From Saxidomus purpurata (taxonomy: Eukaryota; Mollusca; Bivalvia; Venerida; Veneridae), in contig JAFMSR010000010.1 in the NCBI GenBank assembly GCA_022818135.1, forward strand, positions 9,880,188-9,944,187: a DNA stretch of 64,000 nt. Reading direction: 5' to 3'. Under the pieces are notes generated by a model. It searched no databases and was not told the origin of the DNA. It saw nothing but the letters and a program-made list of their open reading frames with translations. A program made the translations under genes and the position numbers. Below, one piece after another: positions 13,528-27,100 of the stretch (position 1 is its first letter; each line of letters starts with the position of its first letter).

Positions 13528-13533
13528 TTTATT
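13528..13533 (-). terminator. Candidate polyadenylation signal of the STAC-like gene
   Basis: TTTATT on the plus strand is AATAAA on the minus strand. It is the first canonical hexamer I found downstream of the STAC stop at 15011 and implies a 3' UTR of about 1.5 kb. Its use is inferred. Confidence 0.3.
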
Positions 13534-15010
13534 GCCTAAGATATAATCCAGTTAATGTAAAACACATTGCTGGCTTAACACTGAAGGAAGCGTTCAAATC
13601 ACCCAAAAAGAATTTGAGCACAACCTAAAAAGTCCTTTTTATACAATTACATGACTTTTGTACTGTTATGAACTCCAGGAAGCAGACATTGTAAGTAGCT
13701 ATATAAGTTTCAAAAATTTAAAGTCAACAAATGACTGTAGAATATGTAACTTTCAAACTTAACCTTTACTTAACATATCTTTTAGAGGCTATTTAAAACC
13801 AATAACAAACCCTACAGGACTCGTGTAACAAATAATTGATGAGTATGAATGCTATGGCCATGAGATTCTAAAATTTCAAGAACAGAGTATCACTGAAAGG
13901 GATATCATCAAATGCAACAGTGATTCAACTTATTGGAACAGAATGACAATCAACAAAGTTGATAAAATCATAAATAGAAATAATTCGCTAATACAACAGA
14001 GAAAAATAATGAAATATCATTGAAAGAAATCATCAAATACAACTGTGATCAGAATCGTTGTATAGGAAGATTGTTAACAGCAACAAAGTTACCAAACTTA
14101 TTAGAATCTAGATAAAATAGATAGTAACAAAGAGATAAAATAATTGGAAACAAAGATTGCTTATCAAAACTAAAGGACAGAAAGATGAAAAAACACAACA
14201 AAATGGAAAATTTCATTAGAAAGAAAGATTGTCAAACTTCTTGTATAAAATTTCAAAGATTTTCATTCATATTTTTCAGTAAGTCACTAAACAACACTTC
14301 TATGATTCCTGAACAAAATCACAGTGGTTGTAAAATTATTTTAATGGTAAAACACATATAAAATAACATCTTGCATCTGCACTGTGCTTTGTAAAGAATA
14401 TTCATTTATGAGTATTCCACAGTAATTTCAACCAGCATATTATTATGAACCACATGTACTGGACTTAACTAGTACTTTAGCCTGACAAACCAGACATACA
14501 GTTATACAGTATCAGTGGAATTTATGTTAAGCAGTTACCATGGGAATACAACAAAATGGTCACTTAAAACAGTGACAATTAATACAGGTACTATAATTCT
14601 TGGTAAACTGATCCATAATAAAATCAATCCTTGGTCAAATGCAACAGTACTGGCAGCCTCAGGTAAGTTACTGGGTAAATATTCCAGATGACTTTCTGCA
14701 GGTTAAATTGTATTTGTAAGTTAAAACCAGTTTCTGGCTCTGTTTCTGGTCTGTTTATACAGGTATCAGTGACACACTGTTCTGAATCATGTGCATGTCA
14801 ACTTAGGTAACACAAGTAAACACTGTACTGAACTTTGTACAGATCAGTTTTGGTACCATCAGTGAAACACTGTACTGAACCTTTTACAGATCAGTTTCTG
14901 TACCGTAAGTGAAGCACTATACTGAAACACTGTACAACAGAGTAGATAGTCTGTCATAGACTGTGTGTCGTATTGTCTTAGAGTAGATTCTGTCCTAGAT
15001 AAAGCCTGTA
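13534..15010 (-). other. Probable 3' UTR of the STAC-like gene
   Basis: Follows the TGA at 15011-15013 with no coding potential. It holds imperfect repeats of about 60 bp at 14750-14945 built around 'cactgtactgaac(t/c)tt(t)gtacagatcagtttt'. The 3' boundary is set only by the candidate AATAAA at 13528. Confidence 0.35.
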
Positions 15011-15112
15011 TCATAATTCCTGAAGGTACTGTAGTGGACATAGAGCCTGGCGGTTGTTGGCAGCTCGTACTAAGATCATGCCATCTACTTCTTCTCCTAT
15101 TTGCAATACAAC
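15011..15112 (-). CDS. STAC: STAC C-terminal exon with stop
   Basis: 34 codons including TGA, phase 0 start after acceptor TTTATTCTACAG. It encodes VVLQIGEEVDGMILVRAANN followed by RQALCPLQYLQEL. The D-G-x-I-x-V ... G/A-L-x-P-x-x-x-L-x-E-(L/I) pattern is that of the STAC C-terminus, so the protein ends at the usual family position. Confidence 0.9.
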   Translation of the reverse strand, partial: VVLQIGEEVDGMILVRAANNRQALCPLQYLQEL

Positions 15113-18100
15113 CTGTAGAATAAAAGAAAACTCATCCATACCATGCATAGCCTGATACATCAATCAATCAAATAAATATATGCTTTACAATTTTGAAAAA
15201 CATTTATATCATAGAAGTAAATGTATGGGCATAATGAGCTATTTCTTTAAACAATCCAAACAATGAAAATATTATGTCATGTACCATATATATCCTCACT
15301 TTTCTCAACCTTACCCTGCGTTACAATATTATGGACCTTAAACTTTTAAGTGAGATCTTGATCTTAGTTTATACAAATTTTTTTTTAGTTTGGATTACAA
15401 AGGAAGCTTCTCTAGTTTATTTAATCACTCTTGAACAATCATTCCAGATGTTATCATGCTCACACGAAAGTAGCAGCAAGCTTTTCATCACCACTGAGCT
15501 ACCATGGTCCATAACCATGACCTTGAACCAAGATGGCTGAAATATGCCGTTGCACATCGCCAAAATATATTGATCATATAAACCATGCTATCTTTAGACC
15601 CAGTAAGTGGTTCAGGATCTTCAGAAATGATACATGTACATAATTAAATGGTACTATTACATTGACCCCTAAATGTGATCTAGACCTGCAACTAGCCTGT
15701 TTGAATTAAGGATTCTGCATGTCATCTTATTGCATTGAACTTTCAACTAAAGTGTCTATACTGCAGTTTCAAGAAAATCCTTCAAGATGTTTTGCAGATA
15801 TAGTCTTTTGAGACCTGACCTTTGACCCAAAGGTGTAACCTAAACTTGAGCAAGTGCAAGACAAAAAAAAAAAACCAATCAAAAAAGAAGCAGATTTAAA
15901 GTCAGTATATTTGACCATTAAGTATGACCTTGATCATACGCCACATGGTTGGAACATGGATTCTGCATGTTGTCTAATTAAGATAAATATTGAGCCCAAG
16001 TTCCTTTCAACTTCTTCATGGTGTTCAAATATAGCAACATGACCTATGATCCAAATTTGTTACCTTGATCATAAGCCAGTGTGGAAAGAGCATTGGTTTT
16101 GATTATTGTCTTGGTGAGCTTAGTATCACATAGCTATACCCTGAGCTAATAACCACCTGAACATTGCTATACCCTCAGCTAATAACCACCTGTATATAGC
16201 TATACCCTGAGCTAATAACCACCTGTACATTGCTATACCCTGAGCTAATAACCACCTGTGCATTGCTATACCCTGAGCAAATAACCACCTGTACATTGCT
16301 ATACCCTGAGCTAATTACCACCTGTGCATTGCTATACCCTGAGCTAATTACCACCTGTACATTGCTATACCCTGAGCTAATTACCACCTGTACAGGAAAC
16401 ATCTACCATGTAAAAAAATCTAACCTGGTCTTTGTGGAATTTAATAGAATAGTTGCCATCGGAGAGGTTGAGAGGCTGTAAGACCTGGAAGACCCTCTGA
16501 TCTGTCTGTAATGGTATCACATAGGTGGCTGGAAAATACCCAGATCTTCCACGGCTTTTTCCCTGTAAAAGAAAAATCAAAATCTTCTTTTGTTGATGTA
16601 TCCTACATTTTGAATAATTCAGCTCATGTGTACAAAAATAACTATTTGATACTGGCTAATTTCTTTCACTTTCATGATATGATAATTATGTTGTCCTCTT
16701 GACAGTTGGAACAAGAAGGATTAAAGTGCCAGATAGCAGTCGGCATAGGTTTCAAATGCAAGTTGAGATAAGAAATACAAAATGTACCACTATTCTGACC
16801 AACATCCTTACATTGTTAACTAGCCTTTCCTTTCAGGATCATACTAGCAAATGAAGAGAAGCACTTGTTTTTGCAAGTTTTATAATCATTCAAAATCTAG
16901 AGTTTGACAGGTAACTTTAAATTTTACTCCTAATTCAATATATGACACATCTGTTAAAGATGCTCTACAATTCTTTTAAGTTTGACTGCAAATTTTGATA
17001 AACAGGGACAAAGTTATGGTTGAGACATGCTATGAGAGTTAACTAACATAAGTACAGATGGACATTTTATAATTATTACAGTAACCTCCACTTTTAGGGT
17101 AATAAAGTATTTTGCATCTGACACATGCAACACAGCTTTGAAATAATCACCTGGTTGATATAGAACAAGAATTTAGTCATACTGATAAAAAAATAGCAAA
17201 AAGAGATGTTTAAACCCAAGCTGACAGAGCCGAGTGGAACCTTTTCCTTGCTTGTCCATTCATTATCGTATAGGTGCTAAATGAAAACTTCCCAATTTTA
17301 TAACACACAAACTCAATGTAAACCATGCTCAAAATTCTTGTGAATAGCAAATTGCGTAGATCATGATTGAACTGCAGTTATAGGAAGTTCGGTGATAACT
17401 GTCTACAATGATTGCAGAGACTCTATTTCAGGGCACTACTTAAACTGTAGTAACCATGAATACTAGTATTGGGAATGACCAAAAAATAATTTCTTACCAT
17501 TAATTTTGTTTAAATGAGATCAAAATAAATGGGACTTTCTATCACAGAGTAGGATTATCAGAGGATGAGAAAAGGAAAATTAATTCTATTACATACTTTC
17601 CACCAATCTTTGTTCGAACTGTCTGTTACATTGACACGCCAACCAGCTCTGTTAGAATACAAAATGATAGTTCAATTAGTATATATACAAGAGGAAAAAG
17701 TTTTATGTATACAGGTATTTAGAGCACATTTTACTAAAAGTGCCATCAAAACCTTTAATTGAAACTGCATGCAACCGCAATTATTACTATGCAAGTTTTT
17801 GATTTTACATCAATATTCAAACTGTAAACAAATTAGTCATAAAAAAACCCCATAAAGCATCATTTATGAACACCAAAACACTAAAAGACATTCTGGAAAA
17901 AGGCTATACACCTAAATTCCATTGTAACATAAACCACAAAAGGTATATTGCACCGAAATAGCTATTGTAGCAGAAAGAAGTTGCTGTAAAAGTGTTGCCA
18001 AGGTTTTACAATAACCTTCTGTAGCACATATGGATTTTGCACAGTTAGGCTATACTTCTATACAGATCATCTGCAGGTTGCAGGCAACCTTCTGGGCAAG

Positions 18101-21100
18101 TTTTGTGAAAATCCATCAGAAAAAGTGACATTTAGAGCATTATACAGCAGGACAACTATTGGTTCTGTCTCAACTGTAACATGGACTGGTTTATTTTTAG
18201 AGTTGAGCAGGGCTAGGATTAGCTATACATTTTGATATACAGACTGAAAACTAGAAGAGAATGCTAAAAAGTACCTACGTTAACTAAATGTGTAGCAGTC
18301 CTCCTCAAATGATTTACAAGCATCTTCATATTCTAGGGCATAGCACAAGTGGTAATAACTTACAAAACATTAGAAAGACTTGACAGCCGAATTATTTTGT
18401 TTACCATATGTTTAACATACATGACAAAAAGTAAATGTTAGGCACATCTGTCAATGCTAATTGACAAAGCCTTCAAAGTAAAACAACACTCTTTCAAACA
18501 TCTGCCTTTGATAGGGTTTTTTTGGTAGAAAAGGATGATAAACTTAATGTCAATATTTGGATGCTATCATGTCAACATTTTCATGCCTTTTTAAACTAAT
18601 GGCATGCCACCACTTATATGCCAAATGACCTTGACATGTAATTTAGAGATAGTTTACTCCAGGTAACACAACTGTATTGCAGGAGCTTAATTTGACAAAA
18701 ATTAGATTATCATATCAGACTGTGTCATAAATCATTCAAGTAAGTTTTCCAGGTGCAAAAGTTATTATTCATAATGTCTGCTTTACTTGAAGTCTAATCA
18801 ATTATTTGGGAAATGAATGTCAACTTCAATTATTTAGGCAATGTGTAACAAATCTTTAAAACATCCCAAAACTGTAACACTGTTAACATTTGCAGCACTT
18901 TTATTTACAAAATTCCATCAGATTGTTTTACTTTCTGAAAGTAGTCATTTACATAGTTTTCCTAATTTAGCTACCCGAGTAGCAATAAAATGTATATTTT
19001 TGTGTACACTAACATCTTGTGTTGATAATAATTTATAAATATTTACAAAAAGTACAGTTCTTGCATCTAAAAATTGTTTTATGGCATACTTTATACCAGG
19101 AATTATGGGGACAAGGATCTGACTCAGGTATCCTAAACACCTAAACCCTAACTCATGTTAGAACAATTCTAATCTGACAAGTCTGTTCATTGTTGCCTTT
19201 AAATTGCATATTTGACCTTGGACTGTTGAGGCTAGCTCATGAACTCTGACCTTTACTTGTCTATGACATTATCATTCATATGGAGGGCCTGGGCAAGGTC
19301 TTATATGCCCAGTATCATTACAAATTCTTCAAAGAGTTCATGAAATGTAGAATAGGTAAGACACATATTTTGCTACTATCTTTATGTGCCGCTATGAAAG
19401 CTACACTCTGATTGCACAATACAAACCTCAAATCCATATCATCTTTTTCCTTGGCTTTAAAATTGTACACTGCTACATACAGATTTTTGATTTCTTTTCT
19501 CTGTGATTTCTGAAATATTGATCATCAAGTATGATATGTTTACAGAAACATTACTGCCTCAGAACTTATGCAAAACATTATTAATGTGAGAGTTTTTACA
19601 TGTCAAGATATTAACAAAAATAAATAGTTTGTGAATTTTAACATGCCAAAAAGTCAGTTATGTATGACAATGAATGCAAATCAATCTAATAGGATTTCAC
19701 TTACAAAGTAAGCGCATAATGTTCTGAACATGTCATAATATCTACTCTTAAAAACTTTGTAAATGGCATTCTACAAGTACAATTGCCATAACAAACTTTA
19801 AGAAACATAATTGTCAGAATACAGGAACAGTCTAGAAGTCAAAATTGTAATACAAGTTTAGAAACTGATATATCATGATCACCTTTACTCTCTTCTGCCC
19901 ATCCCTTCCCTTCCTCTAAAATTCCAATGACCCAATGGTAATTTTGTTTTATGAACACTGTAAAACCACATGGACTGCATGTTAATAACTCTCTACAATT
20001 CAAGGCTACAAATATTGGCATAACCTTTAACTGACAAAACAGTAAACTTACTGGTGAACCTTTTGGTGAGGGTGAAAAACTTCTGATCTTTTTATCCTCC
20101 ATTTCTAAAGAGCTTGCTTTGGCATATGCAAATTTCTTTCTAAGACTTGATGCAGAAAATGCCAGCTTCTCATCTGGGCTCTGTGTGCCTACTTCAAAAT
20201 AAAAAAGGTGAAAAGATGATAGACATATAACAGGTTAAAGCCATTAAACACAATTTAGTTTTCTCATTTATTTAGATTTTATGGTGTTACATCTTTATAA
20301 TTCCAAGCCTGTCTGATACATTTATAAGATTACAGTGACATTGATAATTATCTAAATATTGCTGTGTCTGCATCTTTTACAAGATTGTATTAAAAGAAAA
20401 AATGGAAAGGAACAATTTTAAGTTTGCCAGTCTCATCTTGCAGATTTGAGTCTGGTCTTTGTGAATGTCTAATTTATCAATCTGAAATATTCTGAATTTT
20501 TCTCAGTATCAAACTGCTTGCTCTGTTCAAAGTAGCTAGAACGCTTAACACAAGCAACCAGTCTGTATGTCAGAATTATGAGGAATAGAGAGTTTACAAT
20601 GTAACAGGATGACCATAATGACACTGTACCACAATCAACAAAGAATACAATGGCACAGCATTGTTTCTTGAAGGGAAAACCAGCTTCAGAGAAAAAAGAA
20701 TCTGCAATCTTTATTAGACCTGTTGAACTTTTATCACATGTGTTTTCATTTAAAACAAGAATTCATCAAACCAACAATCTGAAAATATCATGATGATCTT
20801 ATGATTATAAGAACTCCTAGAGCTGACAGGATTATCTTCTCCTTTTTTGACCCCATGACCCCAATTTGGGTCATCTAGTATACATGTACACTTATACTGA
20901 AATCCAAAATGCCAAGGTTCTGGCATAGCCTCAAGAAGTTTTCATGGTTACAAGAGCAGCTAGGTATGACCCAAGATTATCCAATTTTAATCCTAACTTA
21001 AAACATTCTGACAAAGTTTCACAAAGATTTGATGATTAAAAGAGTTTCTAGAATTCTCACAAGGATCTTCACCTTTTTCAGCACATAGCCCAATGTTTCA

Positions 21101-24100
21101 TGAAACTGACCCAGTTATATGACCATATAATTAGGTGAGCAAACTCCAATACATTAATTACAGACTGTTATCTTTTCTCATTTTACTACATAACCTCATT
21201 TTTGACTCCAAATGACCTAATTTCAAGTTTTAACTAAGACCAATATTCTGACAAAGTTTCATGTTAAGCTCATACAATACTATTGTGAATAGTATTCTAG
21301 TAGTCTTTGAATCATGATGCCCTTTTTTATTTATGGCCCCTTTTTTACTCCTGATGACCCTGGTAAGATTTTTCTGAATAAAATTACAAAGACTCATTCT
21401 CTCAGTCAAAGGGATATCACTCTTGCTTATCCTAAGTCAATAGCAAGTAATGATTCTTGTGCTTTTTAAGTGATGAAAAAAGGAAGGTTTTCCAGATGAA
21501 TTATTTAAGTGCTTCAGTGATGTATGTAATTGTTTCTGATGGGTTGGTTTATTCCCTTGTGATCATGTTTATCATGTTCCTGGGTAAATTACCAGTACAA
21601 ACAAGTAATTTGCAGAGAACAGAGTAATTCCCCACATGAATTAAAGACAGATATCTATAATAGAAACATACGTAATTATGTGGTTTTACATGCCATAGCT
21701 GATCAGCCTATGTCAAATAATAGGAGTATGCCATATATTGTTTTGCACATTGTCTTCTTCTATTTAATTTTGCAAAAATGTCACACCACTTATTGAGCAC
21801 TCAATCTGTCAATGGGATGTTTTTTATTTTGAAGTCTTAGTCCCGATTTCTAAATTAGAATGCCAATTTCTGTGAATCTTCTTACTTTTGAAGACACACT
21901 CTGCTTACGTGTTTTCAACAGTACTAAAGCATTCAACACAAATGGTTCAAAGACCCTCTATAATGTATGTAACCGATTTACACACTTCCCTTCAGTTACC
22001 AGCTGATGCTGGGCAGCATTTAGTGACAAATGAAACAGAAAGAAAATACTTACCTATTGCAATCTTGTCATGGAAATTCATTTTCTAACCTTCCTCATTC
22101 TTTTTTTTATTGCATAGTTTTATTATATTATTTTCAAAACTAAAATCCAACATGAACATGCATATGCAAAACTCAATAAAGAAGCCATCTAACCATACAG
22201 TCAAACCTGCACTGCAGAAGTTTTAAATCATACTGTTTTAACAATATATTAGAGATTTTGGTTACCTGAGGTTAATATTGTTCTATCAACCAATGGCAAG
22301 TAGCATCTAATGTTTATGTTTGAACAATGTCAAGCAAAAATAGTTTATCAGGTGTTTATTTCTTGAACAGCAGCCAAGGTTTGTGTTTGTTGTGTAAGCT
22401 AGAGTAACATGCATGTTATGCTAATGTTTGATGAACAATGTCAAGCAATTTGTAAGTAGCATCCATGTCTAGTTGTTAAAAACATGTCAAGTTTCAGTCA
22501 GAAGGATGTTTGATTTACATTTCTTCTACAATGTCAAGTACAATGATATCATTCTAAAATGTCAAGCAATAGTACATAGTATCAGACAGTTTAATATGTT
22601 TGTTTAATAATTACAAGCAAGAGTATGTTGCATCTCATTGTTATGTTTGTTTAAAATGTCAAGCAAAGATACGTTGCATTCTTGCATTCTTGCTTCAATG
22701 GTTGTTGAATTGTGTCTTACTAAATTAAGTAACAAGTTGGTTTACTAAAGATTTTTGATTTCTTTTCTCTGTGATTTCTGAAATATTGATCATCAAGTAT
22801 GATATGTTTACAGAAACATTAATGCCTCAGAACTTATGCAAAACATTATTAATGTGAGAGTTTTTACATGTCAAGATATTAACAAAAATAAATAGTTTGT
22901 GAATTTTAACATGCCAAAAAGTCAGTTATGTATGACAATGAATGCAAATCAATCTAATAAGATTTCACTTACAAAGTAAGCACATAATTTTCTGAACATG
23001 TCATAATATCTATTCTTAAAAACTTTGTAAATGGCATTCTACAAGTGCCATAACAAACTTTAAGAAACATAATTGTCAGAATACAGGAACAGTCTAGAAG
23101 TCAAAATTGTAATACAAGTTTAGAAACTGATATATCATGATCACCTTTACTCTCTTCTGCCCATCCCTTCCCTTCCTCTAAAATTCCAATGACCCAATGG
23201 TAATTTTGTTTTATGAACACTGTAAAACCACATGGACTGCATGTTAATAACTCTCTACAATTCAAGGCTACAAATATTGGCATAACCTTTAACTGACAAA
23301 ACAGTAAACTTACTGGTGAACCTTTTGGTGAGGGTGAAAAACTTCTGATCTTTTTATCCTCCATTTCTAAAGAGCTTGCTTTGGCATATGCAAATTTCTT
23401 TCTAAGACTTGATGCAGAAAATGCCAGCTTCTCATCTGGGCTCTGTGTGCCTACTTCAAAATAAAAAAGGTGAAAAGATGATAGACATATAACAGGTTAA
23501 AGCCATTAAACACAATTTAGTTTTCTCATTTATTTAGTTTTTATGGTGTTACATCTTTATAATTCCAAGCCTGTCTGATACATTTATAAGATTACAGTGA
23601 CATTGATAATTATCTAAATATTGCTGTGTCTGCATCTTTTACAAGATTGTATTAAAAGAAAAAATGGAAAGGAACAATTTTAAGTTTGCGTTGCAGATTT
23701 GAGTCTGGTCTTTGTGAATGTCTAATTTATCAATCTGAAATATTCTGAATTTTTCTCAGTATCAAACTGCTTGCTCTGTTCTGCTAGAACGCTTAACACA
23801 AGCAACCAGTCTGTATGTCAGAATTATGAGGAATAGAGAGTTTACAATGTAACAGGATGACCATGATGACACTGTACCACAATCAACAAAGAAAACAATT
23901 GCACAGCATTGTTTCTTGAAGGGAAAACCAGCTTCAGAGAAAAAAGAATCTGCAATCTTTATTAGACCTGTTGAACTTTTATCACATGTGTTTTCATTTA
24001 AAACAAGAATTCATCAAACCAACAATCTGAAAATATCATGATGATCTTATGATTATAAGAACTCCTAGAGCTGACAGGATTATCTTCTCCTTTTTTGACC

Positions 24101-27100
24101 CCATGACCCCAATTTGGGTCATCTAGTATACATGTACACTTATACTGAAATCCAAAATGCCAAGCTTCTGGCATAGCCTCAAGAAGTTTTCATGGTTACA
24201 AGAGCAGCTAGGTATGACCCAAGATTATCCAATTTTAATCCTAACTCAAAACATTCTGACAAAGTTTAAAAAGATTTTTTCTAGAATTCTCACAAGGATC
24301 TTCACCTTTTTCAGCACATAGCCCAATGTTTCATGAAACTGACCCAGTTATATGACCATATAACTAGGTGACCAAACTCCAATAAATTAATTACAGACTG
24401 TTATCTTTTCTCATTTTACTACATAACCTCATTTTTGACTCCAAATGACCTAATTTCAAGTTTTAACTAAGACCAATATTCTGACAAAGTTTCATGTTAA
24501 GCTCATACAATACTATTGTGAATAGTATTCTAGTACTCTTTGAATCATGATGCCCTTTACTATTTATGGCCCCCTTTTTTACTCCTGATGACCCTGGTAA
24601 GATTTTTCTGAATAAAAGTACAAAGACTCAGTCTCTCAGTCAAAGGGACATCACTCTTGCTTATCCTAAGTCAATGGCAAGTAATGATTCTTGTGCTTTT
24701 TAAGTGATGAAAAAAGGAAGGTTTTCCAGATGAAGTGCTTCACTGATGTATGTAATTGTTTCTGATGGGTTGGTTTATTCCCTTGTGATCATGTTTATCA
24801 TGTTCCTGGGTAAATTACCAGTACAAACAAGTAATTTGCAGAGAACAGAATAATTCCCCACATGAATTAAAGACAGATATCTATAATAGAAACATACGTA
24901 ATTATGTGGTTTTACATGCCATAGCTGATCAGCCTATGTCAAATAATAGGAGTATGCCATATATTGTTTTGCACATTGTCTTCTTTTATTCAATTTTGCA
25001 AAAATGTCACACCACTTATTGAGCACTCAATCTGTCAATGGGATGTTTTTTATTTTGAAGTCTTAGTCCTGATTTCTAAATAAGAATGCCAATTTCTGTG
25101 AATCTTCTTACTTTTGAAGACACACTCTGCTTACGTGTTTTCAACAGTACTAAAGCATTCAACACAAATGGTTCAAAGACCCTCTATAATGTATGTAACT
25201 GATTTACACACTTCCCTTCAGTTACCATCTGATGCTGGGCAGCATTTAGTAACAAATGAAACAGAAAGAAAATACTTACCTATTGCAATCTTGTCATGGA
25301 AATTCATTTTCTAACCTTCCTCATTCTTTTTTTTATTGCATAGTTTTATTATATTATTTTCAAAACTAAAATCCAACATGAACATGCATATGCAAAACTC
25401 AATAAAGAAGCCATCTAACCATACAGTCAAACCTGCACTGCAGAAGTTTTAAATCATACTGTTTTAACAATATATTAGAGATTTTGGTTACCTGAGGTTA
25501 ATATTGTTCTATCAACCAATGGCAAGTAGCATCTAATGTTTATGTTTGAACAATGTCAAGCAAAAATAGTTTATCAGGTGTTTATTTCTTGAACAGCAGC
25601 CAAGGTTTGTGTTTGTTGAAAAATGTCAAGCTAGAGTAACATGCATGTTATGCTAATGTTTGATGAACAATGTCAAGCAATTTGTAAGTAGCATCCATGT
25701 CTAGTTGTTAAAAACATGTCAAGTTTCAGTCAGAAGGATGTTTGATTTACATTTCTTCTACAATGTCAAGTACAATGATATCATTCTAAAATGTCAAGCA
25801 ATAGTACATAGTATCAGACAGTTTAATATGTTTGTTTAATAATTACAAGCAAGAGTATGTTGCATCTCATTGTTATGTTTGTTAAAAATGTCAAGCAAAG
25901 ATATGTTGCATTCTTGCATTCTTGCTTCAATGGTTGTTGAATTGTGTCTTACTAAATTAACTAACAAGTTGGTTTACTAATGCTGAAAAAGCAAACCAAA
26001 GAAACAAACATTGTTAAATTTGTTGCACAATATCAGTTTAACATTTTTTGTCAAAAAATGATATGCTACAGTAAATAGTATGAATTTTTTGTATGTCAGA
26101 CAAATGTAAGGGGCAACATATGTTTAATAACTATGTTTAATGAACAATGTCAAGCAACAGAAACACACATTCTGAGGTTTCAGTTTGTTGAACAATGTTC
26201 GAACAATAACAAGTTAGCATCTAAGTTTCATAAAATTACCAGTATAAAGTTGTTTTAGCTAATACCACAATGGTATAGAAATAGCATTTGTGGTTTATGT
26301 ATGTTGAACAATGCCACTCAAAAACAAATCAAGCTTTCATTCTTCTATAATTGTTGTTAATTAGAAATGTCATGCAATAGTAAGTTACATCTAAAGTTTA
26401 TGCATGAAGTTTTTGTTACTAATTGTCAGGAAATAGTAAACAGTAATGTTTATATTTATTGAATAATGTCAAACAGAAGTAAGTATACCATTTGAACAAG
26501 TCATGCAACAGAAACTAACTCTGAGGTTTAAGTTTGTTAAACAATGTCCTGCAATAACATCATCATCATCATCATCATCACCACAGTAGCATCTGACTTT
26601 ATGTTAAAAATTGTCAAGCAGTTGTTACTGTTTTGTGCTTTATGCTTGTTGAACAATGCCTGCTACTATATTATATAGACTTTTACAGAGAGAACAACCA
26701 TGGATTTTTAGGTAAAGGTAAGGTGGGGAAAATATTATGTAATAATGCTTTTTAACATACAACCATGCTATAATTTACTTGTGTCTTATATGGACAGTGG
26801 AATGTGTCTTGTATGTTAAATTTGGTGACTACTTTCTACATTGTTGTGCAGTTCGGGTTCTATAGCTACAAAGTCTAATTGGCCATTTTCAAACTAGTAA
26901 ACTGTCAGCTATGATATATGTGGGATCAAATTGTATTAGGTGTGAATAAGATTCACAGAAGAAGTAACAAAAGTAACGATAGCATTTAGCTACTAACGGA
27001 GGATCAGCATTGAGTATAATTCTAAGCACTTTTGGATGACGAAGCGAACGGTTGTTTTTCTCCGCTCATGACAATTGGGATTTATAGAAAATATAAAGTT

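Larger units (their letters stand above)
19481..25980. repeat. Direct tandem duplication of about 3.25 kb inside the STAC gene
   Basis: Unit 1 is 19481-22748 and unit 2 is 22749-25980. They start with the same AGATTTTTGATTTCTTTTCT and end with ACAAGTTGGTTTACTAA, and they match base for base over long stretches with scattered substitutions and small indels (3268 against 3232 bp). Each holds the candidate ATG exon and the 137-nt pre-SH3 exon. Only unit 1 abuts the whole SH3 exon. The high identity, including introns, points to a recent event or to gene conversion. Confidence 0.95.

Noticed and set aside
16132..16393. CRISPR-like direct repeats
   Set aside because: Units are contiguous with no unique spacers; this and the other arrays are eukaryotic minisatellites.
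16175..16481. Frames reading LYPELITTC / QVVISSGYSN repeats
   Set aside because: The 33-bp minisatellite unit is a multiple of three and keeps a frame open by itself.
19839..20102. 87-residue minus frame ending in VSLLFCQLKVMP... as a gene of its own
   Set aside because: It is the end of the pre-SH3 exon running through its donor into the intron; the coding part stops at 20052.
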